Assembly: GCA_037974335.1 (NCBI GenBank)
Contig: CM075760.1
Span: 37,147,609-37,211,608 of the forward strand
From: Prionace glauca
Lineage: Eukaryota; Chordata; Chondrichthyes; Carcharhiniformes; Carcharhinidae
Length of the DNA: 64,000 nt
Direction: 5' to 3'
Numbering within the stretch: the first letter of the stretch is position 1; every line of letters begins with the position of its first letter. Of this stretch, positions 34,000 to 43,345 are shown piece after piece. The notes beneath the pieces were generated by a model, which saw only the letters and a list, made by a program, of their open reading frames with translations, ran no database searches and was not told the DNA's origin. The translations under genes were made by a program, and so were the position numbers.

Positions 34000-35113
34000 A
34001 AGTAAACAGAAATCTGGAATTAGAGCAACGGCACAGCGAAAAGGTGGAATATGTCCAACAAATTAACATTGAAACTTTGCCACATTTTATTCATATTGGG
34101 TCATATTTCAAACATTCTTAAACATTTGGATAGTAAAAGCTGCAGCGGTCAGGTAAAACATTGCATGTATCCCAAATTGGGAATGCAGTGGCAAATTGTG
34201 TTTTGGACGAGTGGCGTAAACCGTGGTTTGGTTTAACCAGCAATTATCAGCTACGATTTCAATAAAATATAAATAAATAAAGCCTGCCTGATTTCTATGT
34301 GCAGGCACACGTCAAATAGTTTAAAACCCTAAAAAAAAACTAAAAAAGTTGAGACAATAGTTTAGACTAGTTTAAAAATGCGTTGTATTTAATCACAAAA
34401 CGTCCAACAGCTCAGCATCACGGAGTGTGAACAATGCAGAATCGCGAAACCATTTCACAAATTGTATTTCTTCAAAGTCACCCAGACAGACAATCTCCTC
34501 ACCAGAAAAATGCATCACTGAGGGACTGAACCCCGGTTCATGCAGAAACAGCTCAATTCTACAAACAGTTTCAACAGAATCTAATTTCACATTGGCGGAA
34601 AATCTCAATTTAAAATCCGGCCAATCCGCCCATCACCAAAGTGACCAATAATTAAACTGAGCACAACAATAACATAACAAAACCAGCATTGTGATTAAGC
34701 GGAACATGTTCATGGCATTAATGCAGACAGTTTAACACATTTTGTTAAGGTTGGGTTAGATTTCTAATACTTGTGGAGTAGATGGTACAACTCGCAGCCA
34801 CGAGATGTCACCGAGATTAAACATTGCAGAAACGCCGAACTTTTTAACAAAAGGAAGGCATTTCATGTAACCCAGCCAAACAATGTCCTCAGCAGATAAA
34901 CACCAAATCACAACAAGAGACTGAATTCACCTTTTATCAATTAACAGAATTCTATAACCGCAATTTAAGCAGGAGCACCTGAAATATTGTAAAGATTTTC
35001 AGCACGGAATCCACCAAACCACATTTCAGTGAACAAGTGAATTAATAAAATCGAGAAAAATATAAAACAAAAACTCAAATAAAACACTGACTAAATAAAT
35101 GTATGGTTCTTAC
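34000..35113 (-). other. J-proximal part of the J-C intron
   Basis: AT-rich, apparently unique DNA. A segment of about 130 bp beginning 'acaatgcag' recurs loosely at 33550, 34430 and 34820 (each 'cagaaacg/cga...cacagt...cagaca...ctcctcaccagaaa'), which looks like an ancient local repeat. No exon is seen. Confidence 0.45.
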
Positions 35114-35161
35114 CTGCAGTCACCGTCACCATGGTCCCTTGTCCCCAGTAGTCCATAGCGT
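35114..35161 (-). CDS. IgM J segment
   Basis: Germline J coding sequence giving MDYWGQGTMVTVTA with the WGQG motif of Ig J regions, followed by a perfect donor (GTAAGAAC). It is preceded by a 23-spacer recombination signal. It joins CH1 in phase (TVTA-ATPSP). Confidence 0.96.
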
Positions 35162-35200
35162 CACAGTGTCACATTCTCTAGGCTGGGCCATACAATAACC
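35162..35200 (-). promoter_or_regulatory. J recombination signal, 23-bp spacer
   Basis: Heptamer CACTGTG (35162-35168) next to J, a 23-base spacer, and nonamer GGTTATTGT (35192-35200, one or two changes from consensus). Confidence 0.95.
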
Positions 35201-35529
35201 ATCCCTGCACAAAATAGACAGAAACCTATCAGTATTTAAACAAAATCACAAGCCAGAGGGGAAGTAAATCATTGCATTTTTCATGAAATTATTACTATCC
35301 TGGTGGATACCGTTCGCTGAACATAAATAACCTTAATGTTTTATATTTCACATGGGATCACATGATCAAGTTATTGAAAACACGAACTGATAATCAAATA
35401 GTTATCATAATTTTTTCATATTGATTCTTGCTATTTGCGTAGTGCTGGGACATAAATAATGCAGCATTGTAAATAATGCTGAATTGTAAAACAGAGCACT
35501 GCCCGAGACTCGGTCAATTAGCGCTGAGG

Positions 35530-35557
35530 GGTTTTTGTATTGACAGCAACTGTTGTG
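35530..35557 (-). promoter_or_regulatory. D2 recombination signal on the J side, 12-bp spacer
   Basis: The + strand reads GGTTTTTGT (35530-35538), a 12-base spacer, then TGTTGTG at 35551-35557. On the sense strand this is CACAACA-12-ACAAAAACC. The heptamer keeps the essential CAC but departs from consensus at the other end. The nonamer is perfect. Confidence 0.9.
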
Positions 35558-35569
35558 CCATCCAGTTAT
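35558..35569 (-). CDS. IgM D2 segment
   Basis: A 12-base germline D, ATAACTGGATGG on the sense strand, flanked by 12-spacer signals on both sides. The frames give ITGW, NWM and one with a stop. It can join the 23-signal of J and the 22-signal of D1. Confidence 0.9.
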
Positions 35570-35597
35570 CACAGTGAGACACATCGTGTCAAATACT
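35570..35597 (-). promoter_or_regulatory. D2 recombination signal on the D1 side, 12-bp spacer
   Basis: Heptamer CACAGTG on + (35570-35576, perfect), 12-base spacer, and a weak nonamer TCAAATACT (35589-35597). Confidence 0.88.
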
Positions 35598-35910
35598 GTG
35601 CCTGCCTGCTCACCGTAAAATACAGAGATTTAATTTCACTGTTCTGTGAAAAATCTGATTCTGCCTCATCCACGAGCGAATGAGTGACTTATTTCAGCTT
35701 GACCTGGTCATTATATTTAGAAAGGGTGTCGGATTGCTTTTAAACTCTCCGTGTAGATTTAGCATGGCGGTCAATGTAGATTTTATGGAAAGAGTTTTAT
35801 ACCTAATCACAAACTAATATTACGTCCACACATTATTTCTTTGAAGCCTCGTTTGCTTTAGAAATCCTGCTATGATACTGATTACCAATTTGAACAATCC
35901 CTTTCTCTGA

Positions 35911-35948
35911 GGTTTTTGTATGAGGATGTCGCTGTGCTCAGCACTGTG
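35911..35948 (-). promoter_or_regulatory. D1 recombination signal on the D2 side, 22-bp spacer
   Basis: On +, GGTTTTTGT (35911-35919, perfect nonamer), a 22-base spacer, and CACTGTG (35942-35948, perfect heptamer). The long spacer lets D1 join D2, which has 12-base spacers. Confidence 0.93.
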
Positions 35949-35962
35949 ACCCACTGTAGTAT
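35949..35962 (-). CDS. IgM D1 segment
   Basis: A 14-base germline D, sense ATACTACAGTGGGT, giving YYSG, TTVG or ILQW. It has a 12-spacer signal towards V and a 22-spacer signal towards D2. Confidence 0.92.
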
Positions 35963-35990
35963 CACAGTGACACACACCCGCACAGAAACT
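35963..35990 (-). promoter_or_regulatory. D1 recombination signal on the V side, 12-bp spacer
   Basis: On +, CACAGTG (35963-35969, perfect), a 12-base spacer, and nonamer ACAGAAACT (35982-35990). It matches the 23-spacer signal of the V segment. Confidence 0.93.
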
Positions 35991-36343
35991 GCACTCACTC
36001 TCTGTTCAGTACTGCCGTTCAATATTTACTTCAAATAAACCCGTATTCCTGATGTAATTTACAATTTATGCAGCAGTTTACAAAACACAATCTAGAAACA
36101 CCTCCTCCAAGTATCAGAAATAGTAAAATGAGCATTATATCCAGCTGAAACAGTAAATATAAACAGAGTGAAAATCTCAGCCCATTATGTCTGTGTGTTT
36201 ACTGATTTAATGTTTAATTTTCACTACGTTAGGTTTGTCAGAAGTAATTTGTGTTTTGGTTCTGATTACTGGCACTATTATTATATTTAAAACAGATACT
36301 GACCTTCAGGTTATGATGGAAGCTGCGGAATCCCCTCTCGAGC

Positions 36344-36382
36344 TGTTCTTGTCCGGGTGCAGCCCTGGATCCTCTCGCTGTG
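36344..36382 (-). promoter_or_regulatory. VH recombination signal, 23-bp spacer
   Basis: On the sense strand, CACAGCG (36382-36376), a 23-base spacer, then ACAAGAACA (36352-36344). The heptamer has one change at position 6 and the nonamer two changes. This shows that the V is germline and not a pre-joined VD or VDJ. Confidence 0.95.
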
Positions 36383-36687
36383 GTCTCTTGCACAGTAATA
36401 GATGGCCGTGTCTTCGATCTTCAGGCTCCTCATGTCCAAAGAGAAGATATTGTTTGAAGTGTCTTTGGACGCAGTAAATCGACCCTTAATTGATGGGGCG
36501 TAGTAGTTGCTGGATGAACTAGAGTAGTAAACCAGCCACTCCAGGCCCTGTCCGGGAACCTGCCGGATCCAGTACATGGAGTAGCTGCTAAGATCGAACC
36601 CGCTGGTTTTACAGGTCAGTCTCAGGGAGCCTCCGGGACGCCCGGTCCCTGCCTCTGGCTGAGTCAACACAATCTCCGACTGGACAC
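36383..36687 (-). CDS. IgM VH exon (germline)
   Basis: The exon starts after TTTTTACAG and encodes the end of the leader (GVQS) and a complete V domain beginning [12 protein letters not shown]. Framework landmarks are Cys in [10 protein letters not shown], Trp in [15 protein letters not shown], the [11 protein letters not shown] strand and [14 protein letters not shown]1 is SSYSMY and CDR2 contains [15 protein letters not shown], which is serine and tyrosine rich. The frame is unbroken up to the recombination signal, so this V should be usable. Confidence 0.97.
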
Positions 36688-36819
36688 CTGTAAAAATAGA
36701 TCAAAAACACCAGGGATTAATCTTAGTGAAATGATTGCTGACTCTGGAACATTCCAGAGAGAGACTAACACTGAGACAGTAACAGTGAGAAACTTGAACA
36801 ATAATAAAAATATACTCAC

Positions 36820-36877
36820 CAGATAAGAAAGTCAGCAACAAACTGAGAGAAATGGCCGACCTCATCTTTCTGGTCAT
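36820..36877 (-). CDS. IgM VH leader exon
   Basis: This 58-base exon begins ATG and encodes MTRKMRSAISLSLLLTFLS, a basic N-terminus and a hydrophobic core, then a split Gly codon at a GTGAGT donor. A second ATG (codon 5, at 36865) would shorten it to a more typical leader, so either may be used. It is separated from the V exon by an intron of 132 bases. Confidence 0.94.
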
Positions 36878-36954
36878 TTGGGGGAAATGGTTGTGTCAGG
36901 AACTCGGTGAACAAACCAGCTCCCGGACTGTTGGATTCCGGTCCCAGTGAGCGG

Positions 36955-36964
36955 TATTTAAATA
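36955..36964 (-). promoter_or_regulatory. TATA-like box of the IgM V promoter
   Basis: TATTTAAATA, itself a palindrome, lies 78 bases upstream of the leader ATG. No ATGCAAAT octamer is visible within 200 bases upstream, which is notable for an Ig V promoter. Transcription start is not determined. Confidence 0.65.
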
Positions 36965-36999
36965 CCCGGCAGAAGGGGGCGGCTTTCCAGGCGCCGCCT

Positions 37000-39955
37000 G
37001 TTGATTCCCTGCTGGAGGCGGCGCCTGGATCCACGTCCCACCTTCCACACCCCCAACAGAATGGACTCGGAGATTTACAATAGATTAATATTAAAATGGG
37101 CATTTTATCTGTATCGGGATATTTGTTTGGCTGAAATGTTCATTGTATTGTCCCCATTATTTCTGATGGTGATGTTACAGTTCATCATTTATTTATTTAA
37201 ATAAGTAATTCCATTGTAAAAATGGTGATTTTATTACCACACTCCCAAGAAGAAAATAAATCTGAAAATGAAGAAATAACATTTTGGAACATTAGAGAAT
37301 TTTGCAACAACTCCGTGTCTCTGCCACATTATAATAATAAAGCACAATTTATCAGAAGAAATACCATCGATTTCTGCAATTAAATGTGTGGAATATACAA
37401 AGTGATTCTATTTCCAGTTTGGTGGCTTTCGCTGTACAAATTGGGTTTGGAGATGAGAAGAAACTCTCACACAATACAATATTTCTCCTTATATTTGACA
37501 AACTGCCCCAATCTCGAAGACAGGCCTTTGAAAATAATGAGAATCCCAACCTCCTGATAATTAAATAGTGAGTTGACGGAGAAACATAAAATTAAATTGA
37601 TTTTTGATGGAGAAGTTAATGAATCGGAACGGACACTGAGATTATTAAAGTTCTCCTTCAGCATCCAGGTCATTGCAACTCACTCTATTGGTTACCGGCT
37701 GTGTAACATACACTGGTATTGGGAATACAGGATATCAGAGCTTTGCGGCACATTGCACAATATCACAAGAATAAATGTTTTATCTTCCATTGAATCAGGT
37801 TATGAACTGATCATTTCTCCAATCATTGGCAGCTATGAGAGGAACTCTTCAATAACAGAAATCAGATTATACTGTACAATAGAACACGGTGCTAATCAGG
37901 TACAAGACACCCTGCTGTTTCAATGTGATACAGAAATTTCAGAATATTCCAGGAATCCCCGGTGTTCATGTCAGTTTTATGATGTTGTTTTAATATTATT
38001 TCATGTCATTGCACCGATTTTACTTCACTGGGGAACTGGGCCCATCAACATCCCTCTCTCTCATTTCATGAACTGATTAATAAACAGACTTTAATTATTG
38101 GAATGAAATTTACTCGGAAACTATACAAATGAAAAAAATCATCCGGTCACTTTATTGTTTGACATAATATTTACTCAGGTAATGAACAGGACACTGAATG
38201 AAAATATTTGATTAGAATGATTGCGATTTAAATTGTGGGAATTAAACATTTACTGATTAAATGTCTGAATCCCATGTTGTCCATTGAGCTTCACGCTAAT
38301 CTGTCCCACACAGTGTTTGGCAGCAATCCAGGCTGCTGTCAAATGCTCAAAGTTATTGACAGGAAACATCTGGGGGTGTTTGTGCAGTAGATCAAAGAGC
38401 AGTTTCATCAGCACTGACCGCTTGGCTACAAGCCAACTTAAAACCTGCATGTTGTCAGTAAGGTCAATTTATAAACAAATCTACCCAGCAGCAGTACTGG
38501 AGGCACTTGAATTTTTGGAAGTTATAAATCTAGATGATGTTTTCCCATCTCTAAAGAAAGGATTATTTTCCACCTTCTCTGGCACCCAATTAACAACAAT
38601 GATGATTTTTCCAACACATCAGGATATTGTGATGGACGGACAGAAATAATCACAGGCAGACTGAAAAATGGCTCAGAGATAATACATGCTGTTATATTTG
38701 AGCATGCACATTTATATTTTATCTCCTTTTATCTTTCCATGTGATGTTTGTTTGGAAAGACCAACACTCTTTGCCTGTCCCAAATTCCCTTAAATTGACT
38801 GGTTTTCTTGGACACTTCTGTAGATATTAAAGAGTCAGCTATTTTGCTTTCAGTCTGCAGTTATATCCTTGTGAGACAATGTAGGGATGGCAGATTTCCT
38901 CCATTGGGGAATCAGAGCGGTTCCAATGATCGCAATTAGTATCCATTCCAGATTTATCAATAGAATTCAAAATCTACCTGCGGGAACGGTCCGACTTAAA
39001 TCCTTGTCCTCACATCATTGCCCTGGGCCTCTGGATCACTGGATCAATTAAAATAATTGATGTCACCATCTACACAAACAATAAATGTATGACTGTGTTG
39101 ACACAGGAATGAATGACATTTGAATGACTGATGGATGAATGACTGTTGGATGCCTGAATATTTTGATTGAGGAATTACTGAATGGATTGGTGGATTCATT
39201 GATAAATGGGACTGAATGATGTTGTTCTACATTTCCATATTTGTGTTTGACTACTTCATAAATTGAAACAACTCCTTTATTCAATGTGTGTCCATCAATC
39301 CTTCCAGAGTGTCTGGGTGAAATACATTCCGAGTTTCTCGGGAGTTAGCAAGCTGATCCTCTTGAAGAGTAGGGGGAGATTTTCCTGCAATTCGGAACGG
39401 TTCATTTCTCTGCTGATGCTGAATTTTCAAATCCAGGACAGAAAGAGAGAGCGGGATTTGGTTGAGGAGGAATGATTGTACTATATAAAATACTGCTTCT
39501 TTCATATACAACAAATCAATCAACAAACCCTCACCCAAATTAGTGAAGACAACAGGGTGAAAAGTAAATAAAGTAGCAACAGAAATATTTGTGAAGCTCA
39601 CTGGAAAACTACAAGTGTAACATTTTTTCCCAAAACAGTGCAATAATGATTCGGAATTTAAAGATTCAGTAACTTCACATGAAGTGCCGGTTGTTCCATT
39701 TATATCATCACTTTGAAAACCATCACACACTCCAGCTATGTATCAGGACTTTCTGTGTGATGATGAGGTGGTGACTTGTCAATGAAGCGCAGAGGCTGCT
39801 GGTTAGCTGTTCATATCCTCGGTCTGAATTAATTCCATTCCCCACTTAATTCTGGGACAGATTTTATTTCTTGGTGTCAAAAAGCCAATGTGTTGTCAAT
39901 AAAGTTTAATATCAATAAATTATACGAAGCAAAGTACAGTTATATATCAATGCCG
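37000..39955. other. Region upstream of the IgM cluster
   Basis: AT-rich DNA with a few long chance frames (37573-38076 on +, 39281-39730 on -). No domain is recognised. The frame at 38250-38450 (-) is discussed in the findings. Confidence 0.4.
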
Positions 39956-40460
39956 AAATGCCGAAAATAAACAGAAAATACTGGAGAATCTCAGTAACAT
40001 CTGTGGAGACAGAATAGAGCCTTTGTTTCACATCTGGATGACCCTTCGGCAGAGTATCCCTGCTGCTTTGGAGAGATCATCATTGCTTCCTACAACGTGT
40101 TAGAAAAGCTGCATAAATTTCCTGTGAGATGGGAATAACAGAAATAATAGATACTATTTCGAGACACTCACATAAGCTGCATCAATTCACAGAGTGATCC
40201 CAAATATCAGAACAAACTTCTTCATCCTAAACTAATCAACATCCCAATCAGAAACTATATTCTCAAAAAAATCCTAATCCCTGTCCACCCACATCATTTC
40301 TCAATGTCATCATCCTCTTCAATTTCTTCCAAAAAAAAACACACTGACTCGAAACGTTGGCTCTATTCTCTCTCCACAGATGCTGTCAGACTCGTTGAGA
40401 TTTTCCAGCATTCATTATTTTTGTTTCAGTTTCCAGAATCTGCAGTATTTTGCTTTTATC
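39955..40460. repeat. Inverted pair of a dispersed repeat
   Basis: The block with 'gagattttccagcattc' on + at about 40340-40460 appears in reverse at about 39960-40050 ('actggagaatctcagtaac'). The same repeat occurs near 5700 and 58400. The middle part looks unrelated. Confidence 0.7.
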
Positions 40461-40529
40461 AAACTGATGAATATAATTGGTGAATTAATTGTTTATCTGT
40501 ATGAGTTGATGATAACTGAGAAATAGGAA

Positions 40530-40740
40530 CAACCCCGGCGGTAAACTCCTCTCCAAGACACTCACAAACCTCTCTTGGACCACTCCTTTACTTACGCTGC
40601 GTCGGAGTCCAGGAACGCCCTCCCTAAGAGCACTGTCGGTGTACCTACACTGCAGGTTCTGCAGCAATTGAATAAGGCGGCTCACCACCAGCTTACTGAA
40701 TGCAATTAGCAATGGGGAATAAATGGGGGCCGAGGCAACG
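40530..40740 (+). repeat. Dispersed repeat, 3' part
   Basis: Text with 'ggaacgccctccctaag' and the end 'gggaataaatg' matches the 3' block seen at 30535-30640. Confidence 0.6.
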
Positions 40741-41180
40741 TCGCTTTCTTATCACAGAGTAACTGTAAATATATTCCTCATTATATATGAATGAGATCTG
40801 GTGAATGAAATTATTAAATTGCAAATGGATGGTAATTGGCGAAAATAATTACGATCTTTCTGAAGTTTTTTTTATATTCTCCTTATTCGTATCATTAATT
40901 ACTCAGCACTGTCTCAGTTCATGTCTAAGAAGTTCCTATATCAGTAAAACTGTGCTAGACACTACCTCAGTTTTATTTCACTTGACAATGTTATTTTTAA
41001 AAATGTTTCTTTCACGGGATATGGGTCTGATTGGAATTTGGCATTTGACCACCCCACGTGGCACTCGGCACTCACTCATTACTATTTTCTTGAACCAGGC
41101 CCCTGTTTATATTAAAATACAGCCTGGCTCTGTTAATACTCTGCTATGATGTGGGTATGCCGGCGTTGGACTGGCGTAAA

Positions 41181-41483
41181 CACAGTAAAAAGTCTGACAA
41201 CACCAGGTTTTAGTCCAACCGATTTATTTGATAATATACTCACAAGCTTTCGAGGGTGCTGCCTCTTTGTCAAGTGAATGGAGAGTTCTGGCCTCAGACA
41301 GACAGAGCATACAAAGTACAAAGCATTCTAATCAGCAACTGTCTGTACTTTGTATGCTCTGTCTGTCTGAGGCCAGAACTCTCCATTCACTTGACAAAGA
41401 GGCAGCACCCTCGAAAGCTTGTGAGTATATTATCAAATAAATCGGTTGGACTAAAACCTGGTGTTGTCAGACTTTTTACTGTG
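41181..41483. repeat. Perfect palindrome, 140-bp arms
   Basis: The arms 41181-41320 and 41344-41483 are inverted copies with no difference that I can see. They are separated by a 23-base spacer. Each arm is the 3' portion of a dispersed shark repeat ('ttggactaaaacctggtgt'), single copies of which lie at about 50147-50370 and 25665-25790. Confidence 0.95.
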
Positions 41484-41499
41484 AATACTCTGCTAGACC

Positions 41500-42230
41500 A
41501 GAGCTCAGTTTACATTGCAAATGGCATTCTCTCTGGTGATGTAATATTTGATACACACCCTGTATATATTTCACTGTGGCAATTTTGTTCCTGCACTAAC
41601 TATGCCTCTCTTTGAATTAGGTTTGTTTTACTTCACGGTTTTGTGAGAAGAAGAGATAATATGTTGGGATAAAAAATTTATTTATTTTTTATTTATTTAC
41701 TTTTGTGAATTTTTCCTATTTATTTTTGTGAATGGAGAATTATTGGTAATATTGGCGTCAGGCGATGACCACCTCCAAAAATGTGGAATCTGACCGTTGC
41801 CCGTTGTCACTCAATGATATTGCAACACTGAATCAATAATTATCAACATCTTCGAGGTTACCATTGGCTAATCGCTATGTTAGCTGGGTATATACATGCT
41901 CCAGCTGGAATATCAGCTCAGCCTGCTGTGAGTAACCCACCCCCTAACTCCCCAAACCTGTGCACCACCTGCACGACACAGATTAGGGGAAAAAATGGTT
42001 CTCTCCACTTACTTGAATAGGTACAGTTCAAACAACATTCAAAAATCTTCATCCCATTCCGGCCAAAGCAGCCGGCTTGACAGGTATAGCATTTGCAAAT
42101 GCTTACTCCCTTCACCACACCGAGCATCATTATGTACCATCTACAAGTTTCACTTCCGAACCTCACCAAGGCTCCTTAGGCAGCCACACGGTGGGTTGCT
42201 ATTTGCAAGGACAGGGGTAACAGTTACCAG
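41500..42230. other. Intergenic, no gene recognised
   Basis: Contains an AT-rich TTTATTTATT stretch near 41670-41730. Nothing else is supported. Confidence 0.4.
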
Positions 42231-42234
42231 GAAA

Positions 42235-42856
42235 TATCACCTAGAGGATTGGTTGTCAAATAGGAGGCAGAGAGTGGGGGTCAATGGATGCTATTCGGAT
42301 TGGCGGTTGGTGACTAGTGGGGTGCCCCAGGGGTCGGTGCTGGGGCCTCAGCTATTTACCATTTATATAGATGATCTGAAGGAGGGAACCGAGTGCAGGG
42401 TGTCGAAATTTGCTGATGACACCAAGATTGGGGGAAAGGCAAATTGTGAGGAGGGTGTGGAGAGTCTGCAGAAGGATCTAGATAGGCTGGGCGAATGGGC
42501 CAGGAAATGGCAAATGGAATTTAATGTTGGCAAGTGTGAGGTGGTCCACTTTGGTAGGAGGAATGGTAGGAAGGACTATTACTTACGTGGCGAAAAACTG
42601 TAGCAGGCGACGGTGCAGAGGGACCTCGGGGTCCTTGTGCATGAGTCGCAAAAACCCAGCTTGCAGGTGCAGCAGGTGGTCAGGAAGGCGAATGGGATGC
42701 TGGCCTTCATAGCGAGGGGGATTGAATATAAAAGTAGGGAGGTCTTGCTACAGCTGTTTCGGGCATTGGTGAGGCCGCATCTGGAGTACTGTGTGCAGTT
42801 TTGGGCGCCGCACCTGCGCAAGGATATTTTCGCCCTGGAGGGAGTGCAGAGGAGGT
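42235..42856 (+). mobile_element. CR1 fragment cut by a minisatellite
   Basis: Reverse-transcriptase text from EDWLSNRRQRVGVNG through SGVPQGSVLGPQLF and FADDTKIGGKA to QFWAPHLRKDIFALEGVQRR. It is closely related to the copies at 48.6 and 52.1 kb. The frame has a stop where the subfamily has Gln (GEKL-stop-QATV at 42601). Both ends are abrupt, and the 3' part is replaced by the repeat that starts at 42857. Confidence 0.93.
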
Positions 42857-43345
42857 GGCCAATCCACCTAATCTGCACATCTTTGGACACTAAGAGACAA
42901 TTTAGCATGGCGAATCCACGTAACCTGCACATCTTTGGACACTAAGGGACAATTTAGTGCGGCCAATCCATCTACCGCGTGCATCTTTCGACACTAAGGG
43001 ACAATTTAGCACAGCCAATCCGCCTAACCGGCACATCATTGGACACTAAGGGCTAACTTAACATGGCCAATCCACCTAACCTGCATATCTTTGGACACTA
43101 AGGGGCAATTTAGCACAGCCAATCCGCCTAACCTGCACATCTTTGGACACTAAGGGCTAATTTAGCATGGCCAATTCACCTAACCTACACATGTTTGGAC
43201 ACTAAGGGACAATTTAGCATGGCGAATTCACCTAACCTGCACATCTTTGGACACTAAGGGACATTTTAGCATGGCCAATCCATCTAACCTGCATATCTTG
43301 GGACACTAAGGGGTAATTTAGCAAGGCCAAACCTGCACATTTTTG
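42857..43345. repeat. 52-bp minisatellite, about nine copies
   Basis: The unit contains 'cacatctttggacactaag' and 'caatttagcatggcc'. Successive starts of the CTTTGGAC motif are at 42881, 42933, 42985, 43037, 43089, 43141, 43193, 43245 and 43297, exactly 52 apart each time. Base changes are scattered, with no length change. The unit resembles a segment of the SINEs in this window. Confidence 0.95.

Noticed and set aside
36311-36382. Coding continuation of V past YYCARD
   Set aside because: The frame remains open by chance through the recombination signal. The heptamer, 23-base spacer and nonamer show that the coding part ends at 36383.
37573-38076. Open frame of 167 codons on the plus strand
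   Set aside because: It lies in AT-rich DNA, has no recognisable domain, and its composition does not suggest a conserved protein. A database search would decide.
39281-39730. Open frame of 149 codons on the minus strand
   Set aside because: No domain, no splice or promoter context. Probably chance.
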